Below, piece by piece: positions 1 to 7,844 of a stretch of 64,000 nt of DNA. Source of the DNA: Nitrospira sp. (GTDB lineage Bacteria; Nitrospirota; Nitrospiria; Nitrospirales; Nitrospiraceae). Position numbers and translations under genes: made by a program. The stretch is from contig VGXC01000009.1 in the NCBI GenBank assembly GCA_016873495.1, positions 1 through 64,000 on the forward strand. Direction: 5' to 3'. The notes beneath the pieces were generated by a model, which was not told where the DNA came from, did no database searches, and was given only the letters and a program-made list of their open reading frames with translations. The first letter of the stretch is position 1; each line of letters opens with the position of its first letter.

Positions 1-57
1 CCCCCCCACCTCGCCCCCCCCCCCCCACCTCCCCCCCCCTTCCCCCCCCCCCCCCCC
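1..57. repeat. Low-complexity C tract at window edge
   Basis: The first 57 bases are nearly all C, broken only by short acct, tcg and tt interruptions. The following sequence is ordinary coding DNA. On the minus strand this is a run of G at the downstream end of the truncated wzz-like gene. The tract keeps that frame open as polyglycine. Poly-G is the usual failure signal of two-colour Illumina chemistry, so I read this as a contig-end artefact, not biology. A genuine Gly-rich hinge extended by bad calls is possible, because the real sequence just before it is already Gly-rich. Confidence 0.8.
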
Positions 58-279
58 AGAACTCCCGAACGAGATCCCTCCTCCCATCGATTCTTCACGA
101 GCAGGCATAATCGTGGCCTTGGCTTCATAAAGCTTGGTGGCGAAAAACTTTCCGTGGATGCCCGTCAATACGGTCGCCCCCGCCACGAGGCAAGCGATCA
201 GTATACGATATCGGACCAAGACCCTCCAGTAGTCAAATATCGTCATTGGGAGTTGAGGGGCCCGAGAGTGTGCGCTCAT
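1..279 (-). CDS. Wzz-like polysaccharide co-polymerase, N-terminal fragment
   Basis: Chain-length determinant or co-polymerase of the inner membrane, present only as its first ~93 codons because the window ends. The ATG at 279 overlaps the stop of the upstream export gene as ATGA (276-279), so the two are translationally coupled. The fragment begins with a short polar leader, then DYWRVLVRYR and a hydrophobic transmembrane segment at about residues 24-45. It continues with the typical periplasmic entry LYEAKATIMPAREES (about residues 55-69). That N-terminal order (cytoplasmic tail, TM1, YEAxATI) is characteristic of Wzz/BexC/ExoP N-terminal domains. The last ~19 codons lie in the doubtful C/G tract. 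Downstream of a Wza homologue, a Wzz is the expected partner. Confidence 0.7.
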   Translation of the reverse strand, partial: MSAHSRAPQLPMTIFDYWRVLVRYRILIACLVAGATVLTGIHGKFFATKLYEAKATIMPAREESMGGGISFGSSGGGGGEGGGRWGGGGEVGG

Positions 280-1637
280 TTTAAGGTGCTCAGAAACGCG
301 AACATGGAGAACACAAGGCCAGTGACTCCTCCGATGATGCCGACATAGTCTGAAGGCGAGGCGAAGTATTTTTGCTCAATTTGAATTGCATCTCCACTAC
401 GCAAAATTGTGCCCGCACTGAACGGCTCCACCGTTCCATCTGCCCGGCGGATCGTCGAACGCTCTAGGCTCGCTTGCAAGCTCACACCTCCCGCCAACCC
501 AATGTACTCCTCGGCTGTGCGATTAGGCACATAGGTGAAGGCCCCTCCCGTACGGACGACTCCGTTTACAAACACTCGCCGGACATTCGAGGAAATAAAC
601 ACCTGATCGCCATGTTGCAACTCAAAATTCTGGCTCTCGTCCTTATCAAAGAGAAGCCGTCGTGCATCCACTGGAAGCTTCATCGTGCCTTCAGGAGCCT
701 TTATTTCCCTTAAAACATAGACACCTTCTAGGTTCCACCACGGACTCACGGATCCTAATTCGGCCAGCAGATCGGCAATCTTCTCTCCCGGTTTCAACTC
801 GATGTTGCTCGGAGTGGTACTTTCTGAAACCAGCCCTGTCGGTGTAATAGCTACATCGGTCGTGATGACCGAGACGATCAGATGCCTCATTGGAGGTATG
901 TAGACTGCATCACCATCTTGCAGGTACGGATTTGCTGCTTGATCTCCGTGACGAAGAAACGCCGTCAGATCCGCAATTGCCACCACTTGCCCCTCACGCT
1001 GGACTTGAATGTTGCGCCAACTCCCGCCCGACACAACCCCGCCGGCTTGTCCGACAATATCCGACACTCGTTTTACGGGAGTAGCCAAGTATGATCCCGG
1101 AAGTTGAACCGCCCCAAGCACCAATACTTGAAACACTCGAAGTGAGGCGAGAGTGAGTCCGCTCTTGACGTTTCTGTAGTATTTTCTAACCTCCGTCTCA
1201 ACTAACGCTTCTGCCTGGGTTAAACTGAGCCCTTTGACCTTTAAGGTCCCGATCGTCGGGAGATTGACCCTCCCATCAGGGCTCACCTTGACGTCATAGG
1301 CTTCCTCATACTCTCCCCAGAGGTTAATCGTCAGGCCATCGCCCGGCCCGAGAAGGTATTGATCAGGAACTACTGCACGTGACAGCGCTTGCCCGCCCGG
1401 AAGAATTTCTTCCGTCGATGAGAGTGAGATAGTGCCCTCGGCTCCACGAAGATTGGGGGGATCATGAACGTTCCTGCCTCTAGATTTTCGCGGCTGAGAC
1501 TGGCCTGCCCCTGCAGCTGACTGGCCCCCGCCTTTGCCTTGCTTTGACTGAGCCCAAGCCATATAGCTCGGTTCACAGAAGAGCACCATTGCTAGGATCA
1601 GCGCGATCCCCTGAAGCTGTTGCTGATTTTTCATCAT
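276..1637 (-). CDS. Wza-like polysaccharide export protein (SLBB)
   Basis: Outer-membrane or periplasmic polysaccharide export channel component (453 aa). A hydrophobic signal peptide (about residues 8-28) is followed by a Gly/Ser/Gln-rich linker, then a Poly_export domain (about 90-165, with YLLGPGDGL and the SPDGRVNLPTIG loop). An SLBB repeat follows (about 170-245, LGAVQLPGSY), with a second SLBB-like unit near 365-425 (FVNGVVRTGGAFTYVP). A C-terminal hydrophobic stretch (about 430-450) could be the membrane-spanning helix of Wza-type pores. No canonical lipobox is seen, although a Cys lies in the signal region. The ATG at 1637 is chosen over the GTG at 1646 because AGAGAGGT lies about 10 bases upstream. 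A strong sigma-70-like promoter lies upstream. The gene is coupled to the wzz fragment by ATGA. Confidence 0.88.
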   Translation of the reverse strand: MMKNQQQLQGIALILAMVLFCEPSYMAWAQSKQGKGGGQSAAGAGQSQPRKSRGRNVHDPPNLRGAEGTISLSSTEEILPGGQALSRAVVPDQYLLGPGDGLTINLWGEYEEAYDVKVSPDGRVNLPTIGTLKVKGLSLTQAEALVETEVRKYYRNVKSGLTLASLRVFQVLVLGAVQLPGSYLATPVKRVSDIVGQAGGVVSGGSWRNIQVQREGQVVAIADLTAFLRHGDQAANPYLQDGDAVYIPPMRHLIVSVITTDVAITPTGLVSESTTPSNIELKPGEKIADLLAELGSVSPWWNLEGVYVLREIKAPEGTMKLPVDARRLLFDKDESQNFELQHGDQVFISSNVRRVFVNGVVRTGGAFTYVPNRTAEEYIGLAGGVSLQASLERSTIRRADGTVEPFSAGTILRSGDAIQIEQKYFASPSDYVGIIGGVTGLVFSMFAFLSTLK

Positions 1638-1708
1638 GCCTTGCACACCTCTCTGATCAAGGGTCGCCCCTTGCGAGGTTCAACTCCACCAATAAATGCC
1701 CTTAAAAA

Positions 1709-1745
1709 TCTTCTACTTATAGCATCACCCGCCCCATAATGTCAA
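1709..1745 (-). promoter_or_regulatory. Sigma-70-type promoter for the export operon
   Basis: On the minus strand a perfect -35 box TTGACA (1745-1740) is followed after 18 bases by TATAAG (1721-1716), five of six matches to the -10 consensus. The predicted start is near 1709, which leaves a leader of about 70 bases before the export gene ATG at 1637. This is the best promoter match I found in the window. It implies that the wza-wzz pair is transcribed independently of the radical SAM gene upstream. Confidence 0.65.
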
Positions 1746-1963
1746 AGCAAAATCCCAGACGAACACTCAGCCTCATCACTGTGAAGGCCTGCGCAAATCC
1801 CTCGAAAAAGCTTGATCGGATAGGCTAAAAGAGATGTTTCGCGAAGGGACGCGCAGGAAGGCTTTGAAGGGCAGAGTGGGAGGAGCAGAAAGAACAAAAA
1901 AGCGTGGCCGAAAATACTCTCGGAATTGCTCTTAGGCAACCCTATCTGGCCTATCGTGCATCC

Positions 1964-1985
1964 CGGCTCTTCTTAAGAAGAGCCG
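1964..1985 (-). terminator. Perfect hairpin after the radical SAM gene
   Basis: A 22-base perfect palindrome with arms CGGCTCTTC / GAAGAGCCG and loop TTAA begins three bases after the TGA (1990-1988) of the radical SAM gene. Its position fits a transcript-end stem-loop. No run of T follows on the minus strand, so it would be an atypical intrinsic terminator, a Rho-linked RNA-stabilising stem, or a protein binding site. Confidence 0.45.
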
Positions 1986-1987
1986 AG

Positions 1988-3487
1988 TCAAGTGGCCTTG
2001 ACACGCTGAGCGGCGGTCATCTTCAAAATATTGGAGGGGATGGTTCCCTGGCCCATAGAATGCTCGTATCGAACTGCAGGCGCCGCCGTATTATACGGGA
2101 TTCCCATGGCTCCCCGCACATCAGCTTCCAGCCGATCCCGAAGCCGCACGAGTTCTTCAGGGCTCAAGTGATCGGTGTACGTATATGAGGTATACTCGCC
2201 TGGCACCCCCTTGTAATACTCTGCCACCTCCTGATAGTCGACTTCAATGCTATGCAGGCGATCTCCTGTCTTAGCATAGGTATAGGTCCAAACACCTGGC
2301 TTCGTCTCAACAGCTTCGTCAAAGTAGGGGGTGCCTGGATATGTTGTAATGACCGTTGCGTCAAAGTCATCAGGCTTCACGGCCAAGAGCCAATCTCGAG
2401 TGGCCAGAATGGTCTCTTCCGATTCGCCTGGATGGCCTAGTGACATAAGCGCTTTCACCTTAAGATCATGCCGTTTGGCAATTTCCATACACCGAGTGTT
2501 ATCGGCCTTACTGGATTTCTTCTGAATGTTGGCAAGAATACGTTCGTGGCCGGCCTCAAACCCCACAAGTATCCATCGGAATCCGGCACGACGCATGGCT
2601 TCGGCCTGCTCATCGGTGAACAGCTCCGCCTTGATGAACCCCCGCAGGCGGAACTCTACCCCCAGTCGATTTTGCGTATCCGCAATCAAATTCATTAGCT
2701 CCACGATCTTCGGATTGACATTCAGTTCGTCGTCGTAGAGCATGAACCCCTGGAACCCGTAAGCCTCATACAGTCTCACCATTTCCTTGACGATGTTTTC
2801 GGAGGTCCGCATGCGGATGCGCCTGAGGAAGGGGCTCATTCTTCCACCGCAAAAACCACAGCCGAACGGACAGCCCAGTTGCGCGATCATAGAAACGGCT
2901 CGAAATCCATCGATAAAATAGTTGTAGCTAGCCACATCGATCAAATGACGAGCGGGGAACGGAAGCTCCGTATAAGTTTGATTGGTCAGGAAGAGATCGG
3001 TTTTGGGATCGTCTCCATCGACCAGCTTAGGCGACATGTCCTTCAGCGCATGAAAGACCGATATCTCTCCGTCTCCAACCACGATCACGTCGAACATTGC
3101 TTCTAACTGGCGAAACGCAGTCGTAGCTCGCCCTCGTACGCCTCGCCTCTGCTCCATCTTGTAGGCAGCGTGAACAAGCGTGACGTGCGGGCCCCCGATA
3201 ATGATGCGGGCGTCAGGGCGGACAGCCCTGATGGTCCTGAACACCTTCGTCGCGGCAGGCATTTGGGGAGTCGTCGCCGTCAGACCAAAACACGGGGCCG
3301 ATGTGGCCCGAGCATGATCCCTTACTACTTCTTCATAATTCTCCACGCCTGAGAGATCCAGCATTTCAACTTCCACTCCGGCCCGCTCAAGCACTGCGGC
3401 GACTTTGAGGATGCCGAGAGTCATAAATACCCGTTCATCGAGCAAGAAAATCGATGGGGGGGTTATCAGACATATTCGCGTAATCAT
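1988..3487 (-). CDS. B12-binding-type radical SAM protein
   Basis: 499 aa. The N-terminal ~150 residues have a cobalamin-binding-type Rossmann fold (LITPP start, IIIGGPH near 96-101, VIVVGDGE near 134-141). No DxHxxG cobalamin-ligand motif is evident, so B12 binding would be base-off or absent. The radical SAM core starts at Cys206, Cys210 and Cys213 (CxxxCxxC in LGCPFGCGFCGGR) and continues through DDELNVN and GFEAGHERIL to about residue 420. Such proteins perform radical methylations, rearrangements or C-C/C-S chemistry; the substrate cannot be told. The ATG at 3487 has a good site (TGAGGAAAAC before it). The gene stands between two intergenic regions with promoter- and hairpin-like signals, so it may be monocistronic. 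The neighbours suggest a modification of the surface glycan or a lipid. Confidence 0.85.
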   Translation of the reverse strand: MITRICLITPPSIFLLDERVFMTLGILKVAAVLERAGVEVEMLDLSGVENYEEVVRDHARATSAPCFGLTATTPQMPAATKVFRTIRAVRPDARIIIGGPHVTLVHAAYKMEQRRGVRGRATTAFRQLEAMFDVIVVGDGEISVFHALKDMSPKLVDGDDPKTDLFLTNQTYTELPFPARHLIDVASYNYFIDGFRAVSMIAQLGCPFGCGFCGGRMSPFLRRIRMRTSENIVKEMVRLYEAYGFQGFMLYDDELNVNPKIVELMNLIADTQNRLGVEFRLRGFIKAELFTDEQAEAMRRAGFRWILVGFEAGHERILANIQKKSSKADNTRCMEIAKRHDLKVKALMSLGHPGESEETILATRDWLLAVKPDDFDATVITTYPGTPYFDEAVETKPGVWTYTYAKTGDRLHSIEVDYQEVAEYYKGVPGEYTSYTYTDHLSPEELVRLRDRLEADVRGAMGIPYNTAAPAVRYEHSMGQGTIPSNILKMTAAQRVKAT

Positions 3488-3558
3488 GTTTTCCTCATCT
3501 CAACCTTGCCAAAGCGCATAGGCGCGGGCGGCATCACAAAGCCCGCAGGGAGGGCGTG

Positions 3559-3588
3559 AGTTTACACCGGATTGAAAAGATTGTGCAA
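3559..3588 (-). promoter_or_regulatory. Candidate promoter with overlapping inverted repeat
   Basis: On the minus strand TTGCAC (3588-3583) and TAAACT (3564-3559) are 18 bases apart, a weak sigma-70-like pair about 70 bases upstream of the radical SAM ATG. GTGCAA (3583-3588, plus strand) and TTGCAC (3602-3607) form an inverted repeat with a 13-base centre that overlaps the -35 box, which could be an operator. The intergenic space is 3488-3674, relatively AT-rich. A small stem GCGGGC/GCCCGC (3524-3529 with 3541-3546) lies in the leader. Confidence 0.3.
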
Positions 3589-3674
3589 GAATTGCCGCAT
3601 TTTGCACTTATAGCGAGAATGTAATTGGCTCACCCTAACCGGTAGGATTATGGGACTCAATAAGTCGCAGCTCG

Positions 3675-5153
3675 CTACTGACGCCCGCCAACTGAAGTGG
3701 CGAGAGCTTTCTGGTAAGAGAAAAGCCTCGCTTCCAACAAGCCCCGTCCCTCCTTATGGATGATGAGCAGCAGAAACATCAGAAAAAACGGAATCATCTG
3801 AAGTTTATAACGCGCACCAGAACCGAAGTTTCCCAGCACGATGAAGCCATACATCAATGACCAGCCGCACGTGTAAAAGCCCGTCCAAAGCACCAATGCA
3901 TCACGAAAATACACAAGCCGAACTTTTACTAGGGCCCATAAGGAAAGAATCAGCAACAAGGTATTGTCCAATGCAGTGAGCAACACCATGACATTTTTGG
4001 CCTCAAATGGCAACGGGCGGTAGAGACCGGCCAGAAACGCATCGAGCAAATCGACGGACCCATGCGTGAAATCTCCGCCGCTCCCTCCTCCGATAGTCGC
4101 TTGCGTGTCCGTTACCATGCCCTTTGCTCGCTCCTCCAAGAGGTCAAAGACCATTGTTGGATCCGATTTGAGCATGAACGCTTTATTCTGATCCAAATGC
4201 AGCAGTTGCTCGAGTGTTGCCGGGTCGAGCCCTCCGGCAGTGCCCGCCATCGCCAAACCCGCACAGAGGAACGCAAGTCGCTGCCAACGACGGCAGCGGC
4301 CCAATACCGTAGCCAAAACCAACACTACCCCTTCCAGCATGGCAGTCCAGGGACGAAACAAGAAGGAACCATACATACCCACCCCGAGGTAGAGAACCGA
4401 CAGCAATCGCCCTTCAACAAGCCACATGACTGATCCGTACGCATAGAAGCCAAGAAAGAAAAATTGAAGAGGGTCCTTGCCCAAAATGGATGACCAGAAG
4501 ATAACAGATGGGAAACACGCCATCAAGTAGAAAGCCGGATGATATTCTCGCCCCAATGCGGTCGTGATGGCACGATAGAACAACCAGGACCCCATGAGTC
4601 CTGAAAAGGCATACAAGACTTTTTGTGCATGATAATAAGGGCCGGCGAGGTGGCCAACTAGCATAACAGCCCGTAGCCAGTTCTCTATGCTGACCGGGCT
4701 CTTTTCAAACACATCCGCATTGTCACGAAGTGCCTTAAAGGAGGGGATAAATTCTTTTCGAAGATCGCCAAGTTCAGGCCACATGGGCACTGTCCCATTA
4801 ACTGTCACGCCATAATACCAGTAAGCATCGAGTGGATAGTGTTGTTCATAAAACAACATGCCCAGCAACACAACGAGGAATTTGGCGCACCAACCAACAC
4901 TTAATAGCCCTCTATTTTCACCTCCAAAGGCTAAGATTCCGAGTGCAAGAATGCACCACCACAATACCCCCATGGCATAATCCAGGCCGAGGTTTTGTTG
5001 ATGTTCGAGAATCCGGAAGCTCAGAGAAAAAATGTTTCGCCCGATCCACGAGGCAAACAGCAGGAATGGCAGAGCCATAAGGGCCACGGTGGGCCAGGAA
5101 AAGCCCCACCTCGCCACCTCTTCTTCCGTCAAGGATTTTCTCGAGAGCATCAT
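3675..5153 (-). CDS. Polytopic membrane protein, possible polymerase or glycosyltransferase
   Basis: 492 aa, with roughly ten hydrophobic segments spread over the whole length (for example near residues 25-45, 60-78, 88-100, 160-185, 200-215, 255-275 and 400-470). A large polar loop follows the second group (PLDAYWYYGVTVNGT, residues 106-120), and an acidic soluble loop lies near 290-345. The motif FPSVIFWSSILGKDP (about 213-227) resembles a conserved element of uncharacterised exopolysaccharide membrane proteins of the EpsG, Wzy or GT39 type. In context (between export genes and a glycosyltransferase) a repeat-unit polymerase is reasonable, but the family is not certain. ATG at 5153 is preferred over the TTG at 5156; AAAGGTAGG lies 8 bases upstream. 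Confidence 0.6.
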   Translation of the reverse strand: MMLSRKSLTEEEVARWGFSWPTVALMALPFLLFASWIGRNIFSLSFRILEHQQNLGLDYAMGVLWWCILALGILAFGGENRGLLSVGWCAKFLVVLLGMLFYEQHYPLDAYWYYGVTVNGTVPMWPELGDLRKEFIPSFKALRDNADVFEKSPVSIENWLRAVMLVGHLAGPYYHAQKVLYAFSGLMGSWLFYRAITTALGREYHPAFYLMACFPSVIFWSSILGKDPLQFFFLGFYAYGSVMWLVEGRLLSVLYLGVGMYGSFLFRPWTAMLEGVVLVLATVLGRCRRWQRLAFLCAGLAMAGTAGGLDPATLEQLLHLDQNKAFMLKSDPTMVFDLLEERAKGMVTDTQATIGGGSGGDFTHGSVDLLDAFLAGLYRPLPFEAKNVMVLLTALDNTLLLILSLWALVKVRLVYFRDALVLWTGFYTCGWSLMYGFIVLGNFGSGARYKLQMIPFFLMFLLLIIHKEGRGLLEARLFSYQKALATSVGGRQ

Positions 5154-5189
5154 CAAACCAACCGGCCTACCTTTGCGAATGGCGGGTTC

Positions 5190-7028
5190 TCACACATACC
5201 GCATTATTTTATAGTAGACAATGGCGACATATTCATGGACGATCGCGTGCAGGTGCCTTCCTAGCACTTCATGGCCCTCTCCAAAAAACATGCTTTGGGG
5301 AGGGGATACCACAACCTCATTAATGCCGCTGAGGTTGGCTTGAGCGACAAGTGCGGTTCGAGTCGTATTGTATCGCGACGTCACAATCAGGAGAGATCTC
5401 CAGCCCCGGGCACCGGCCATCTGCTTAATATTCCTGAGACTAGCATAACTCCCACCTCCGATTTCATCGAGCACAATTCGGTCTTGCGGCACTCCTAGAT
5501 TGATGGCCAGCGCCCGCATCACCTGCGCTTCTTTGAAGACATAGTGCGCGCCTGAGGAAAAGACCAGCGTATCGGCATAGCCTTGCCGATACAGCTCAAC
5601 GCCGTACTGGACTTTCTCTTGATATGCGTCGCTGGCTTCACCCGATTCTCCCACCCCACCGGCGAGGACAACGATCGCATCAGCCAGCTGTGGGGACTCG
5701 GCAGTTCGCAACGGTTGCGCCAATACCCACACGAAGGGGGTATGAAAGAAGAAGGTGTACAGCAGCGCGCATCCGCCGGCAAGCGCCAGGACTTTTCGTC
5801 TCGTTTGACGGTACACGCCAACTAACGTTTCCTGCCAATTGATTTCGCGAGATTTCGCTTTCTCCTCGAGTTTCGCCGCGATGAGCCGTTGCATGCTCTC
5901 GATCTTCTGCCCCCACGCATTCGCGCGAACTTCTTCGGTCCGCTTGATTCGCAGATCGGCCGTGTCACCATCGATAACGTCTTTCACGGCTCGGACAAAG
6001 TCTTGGGAGTTTTCGGCAACCGTCACGATGCCATGATGGCAGCAATTGAAATACTCGACTTCCGGCAACTTGGTGGATACCACTGGCTTACCAAGTACCA
6101 GATATTCGTTGAGCTTGTTGGGGTACACACTGCGCGTGTAGTCATTGAGTTGATAGGGAATCAGCCCGACATCGAATCGGCTGATATAGGAGGGCAATTC
6201 TTCATACCGCTTTTGTCCTAAAAAATGTACGTTCGGGAGCACCGAGACCGTGCCAACCGATTCCTGGAGCGGCCCAATACAGACCAGCGAATAGGCCGGA
6301 TGGACTTCCGCCACCTGTTTGAGCAGGGCCAAGTCCACATGCTTATGGAGGCCTCCGACATAACCAAGAATCGGGCGAGGAATCCCGGCAAGATCGGCTG
6401 GCTCGGCAGTATCCACCTTGCCAAACACACCCTGGTTAAACCCATATTGAAAGACGTGAACCTCTTTCGCAATCTGCGCACAGCGATCATAGAGGGACTT
6501 CGAATGGGCAAAGACCATATCGGCTTCTCGCAACAGCCTCTCTTCGGATTCTCGCACCCATCGGCTGGTCGCTGAAGTGGCGGCAAAGTTGTCGCAGCAA
6601 TAATAAATGGTCAATTGAGGATCAAAAAACGCTATGAGGTCCAATGCCATGGGGGTGGGAAGCCATGTCCAGACAATCGGGCTATCGAATCGCATAGGTT
6701 TCATCCATTTCCGGAGCGTCCATCGAACAAGCCAGCGATTGATGAGCTGGGCGACACGGGAATAGGGAAACGGAAGCACGAGCGGAGCATAGACGTAGAC
6801 ATTGTCCATCACCTTACGGATACCACCGATTCCTTTTCTCCAGTTCTTCAAACGGCCGCGTAACCTGGGAAAGTCCTTGAACGAAGCTCGGCGTACTCCC
6901 GTATTCTCGATGAACAAGACTCGGTGGCCTTGCCGAGCAAGCGTAGACATGATTTCCTGGTGCCCTTGCCAGACAAAGTCCCAATCGATCGTCGAAATAC
7001 AGACGATGTTTTGCTTATCGTGTTCCAC
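5190..7028 (-). CDS. GT4-like glycosyltransferase fused to DUF218 domain
   Basis: 612 aa in three parts. Residues ~1-390 form a GT-B glycosyltransferase with a typical donor-side half: LGYVGGLHKHVD (221-232), LICIGP-like strand near 250, FDVGLIPY (285-291) and PNKLNEYLVLGKPVVST (303-319). Residues ~412-436 form one transmembrane helix. Residues ~448-605 form a DUF218 (YdcF/SanA/ElyC) domain with IVVLAGG, YGVELYRQGYADTLVFSSG and TSRYNTTRTAL. DUF218 proteins are envelope proteins linked to undecaprenyl-phosphate, vancomycin sensitivity and exopolysaccharide. The predicted topology puts the transferase in the cytoplasm and DUF218 in the periplasm. Start is a GTG at 7028 after AAGGACAGAAGGG. The frame is continuous with no candidate internal start near the junction. 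The gene diverges from the methyltransferase at 7143. Confidence 0.8.
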   Translation of the reverse strand: MEHDKQNIVCISTIDWDFVWQGHQEIMSTLARQGHRVLFIENTGVRRASFKDFPRLRGRLKNWRKGIGGIRKVMDNVYVYAPLVLPFPYSRVAQLINRWLVRWTLRKWMKPMRFDSPIVWTWLPTPMALDLIAFFDPQLTIYYCCDNFAATSATSRWVRESEERLLREADMVFAHSKSLYDRCAQIAKEVHVFQYGFNQGVFGKVDTAEPADLAGIPRPILGYVGGLHKHVDLALLKQVAEVHPAYSLVCIGPLQESVGTVSVLPNVHFLGQKRYEELPSYISRFDVGLIPYQLNDYTRSVYPNKLNEYLVLGKPVVSTKLPEVEYFNCCHHGIVTVAENSQDFVRAVKDVIDGDTADLRIKRTEEVRANAWGQKIESMQRLIAAKLEEKAKSREINWQETLVGVYRQTRRKVLALAGGCALLYTFFFHTPFVWVLAQPLRTAESPQLADAIVVLAGGVGESGEASDAYQEKVQYGVELYRQGYADTLVFSSGAHYVFKEAQVMRALAINLGVPQDRIVLDEIGGGSYASLRNIKQMAGARGWRSLLIVTSRYNTTRTALVAQANLSGINEVVVSPPQSMFFGEGHEVLGRHLHAIVHEYVAIVYYKIMRYV

Positions 7029-7060
7029 GAACTCGTACCCTTCTGTCCTTAGATGACTTC

Positions 7061-7089
7061 TTGCATCATTGGCATTTTCGGACTATCTT
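7061..7089 (+). promoter_or_regulatory. Candidate promoter of the plus-strand pair
   Basis: TTGCAT (7061-7066) and TATCTT (7084-7089), 17 bases apart, form a plausible sigma-70-like promoter in the 114-base divergent region. It would start transcription near 7096 and read through the inverted repeat at 7094-7133 before the methyltransferase start at 7143. Confidence 0.4.
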
Positions 7090-7093
7090 CTAT

Positions 7094-7133
7094 GCTGCGC
7101 GATCTGTGATGGACACCACGCCGATCGCGCAGC
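7094..7133. promoter_or_regulatory. 10-bp perfect inverted repeat, operator or leader hairpin
   Basis: GCTGCGCGAT (7094-7103) and ATCGCGCAGC (7124-7133) are perfect reverse complements separated by 20 bases. They sit in the only divergent intergenic region of the window, right after the candidate plus-strand promoter and 9 bases before the methyltransferase start. The repeat could bind a dimeric regulator controlling both directions, or form a strong RNA stem that covers the translation start. No regulator gene is seen nearby. Confidence 0.5.
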
Positions 7134-7142
7134 GGCGGTTCT

Positions 7143-7844
7143 GTGGACCTTATGCACGAATTTGATCCCCTGGCGTCTCAGTACAAACATTTGCTCGACC
7201 AGAGCATCTCATTTTCGGGGAGCGAGGGCACGTTCTTCGCCGACCATAAGGCACGGCTTATTGCTGAGACTATCGGACACGAATTTAGCGGCACCGCACT
7301 GGATTACGGATGTGGCATCGGTCTCTTAGTTTCGTGTCTGCGTAAGAGACTGCCGTGCGCAATGATCCATGGCTTCGATCCATCGGTGGAGAGCCTGCGC
7401 GTGATCGGCCCAGCTACGCGCAACGGCGAGCTTTTCACATCCGCGGAAGCAGACCTTGCCCCTGCTTACGACCTTGTGGTCATGGCCAATGTCCTCCATC
7501 ATGTCCCGCGAGAGGAACGGCAGCCTCTCGTGTCTCGACTCGCCCGACGCGTACGCGCCAATGGCCATTTCATCATCTTTGAACATAACCCCATCAATCC
7601 GCTCACACGCTGGGTGGTTCAGCACAGCGCGCTCGACAAGAACGCCCTCTTGCTGAAGCCTCACGAAGCCGTCTCGTATCTGCAGGAAGCCTTCTCGGTA
7701 GTCCGCAGGACATATGTGATGTTTTCCCCAGCCCCGCTGCAATGGCTCAACTGGATGGAGCCACGGCTAACCTGGTGCCCGCTGGGTGCTCAATACATGG
7801 TGACCGGGCAGCAACTCACGACGCCCGTGCCTACGCAAGCATGA
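7143..7844 (+). CDS. Class I SAM-dependent methyltransferase
   Basis: 233 aa soluble enzyme. Motif I is ALDYGCGIGLL (about residues 52-62). The acidic post-I strand is HGFDPS (about 77-82), and the VMANVLHHVPREER stretch (about 115-128) is the motif IV region of the UbiE/COQ5-like Methyltransf_11 group. The acceptor is unknown; a sugar, lipid carrier or glycan terminus is suggested by context. The GTG at 7143 is the longest start, with an ATG three codons later (7152) as the alternative. The stop overlaps the next ATG as ATGA (7841-7844), so it is coupled to the GT2 gene. These two are the only plus-strand genes. Confidence 0.8.
   Translation: MDLMHEFDPLASQYKHLLDQSISFSGSEGTFFADHKARLIAETIGHEFSGTALDYGCGIGLLVSCLRKRLPCAMIHGFDPSVESLRVIGPATRNGELFTSAEADLAPAYDLVVMANVLHHVPREERQPLVSRLARRVRANGHFIIFEHNPINPLTRWVVQHSALDKNALLLKPHEAVSYLQEAFSVVRRTYVMFSPAPLQWLNWMEPRLTWCPLGAQYMVTGQQLTTPVPTQA

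Larger units (their letters stand above)
1638..1987. other. Intergenic region between radical SAM gene and export gene
   Basis: About 350 bases with no gene that I can support. It holds the promoter of the export operon at its left side and a perfect hairpin just after the radical SAM stop at its right side. A 65-codon minus-strand frame (1742-1939) starts with a hydrophobic run, but I see no ribosome binding site, no recognisable domain, and it straddles the promoter. I do not call it. Confidence 0.6.

Noticed and set aside
1742-1939. 65-codon minus-strand frame in the 1638-1987 spacer
   Set aside because: No ribosome binding site or domain; overlaps the export promoter.
3571-3610. Sigma-54-type promoter (GG...GC)
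   Set aside because: GGCAATTCTTGC has 8 instead of 10 bases between GG and GC.
3488-3674. Possible cobalamin riboswitch before the B12-type radical SAM gene
   Set aside because: The space is under 190 bases, the stem at 3524-3546 is short, and no B12-box-like sequence is visible.
7029-7142. Minus-direction promoter for the GT4-DUF218 gene (GATAGT with ATCACA 17 bases upstream)
   Set aside because: Only four of six matches in each box; too weak to list as a feature, although a promoter must exist in this region.
7742-7840. Upstream extension of the GT2 gene starting at 7742
   Set aside because: The extra 33 residues have no similarity to GT2 proteins and overlap the methyltransferase gene; the ATGA overlap at 7841 gives the natural start.
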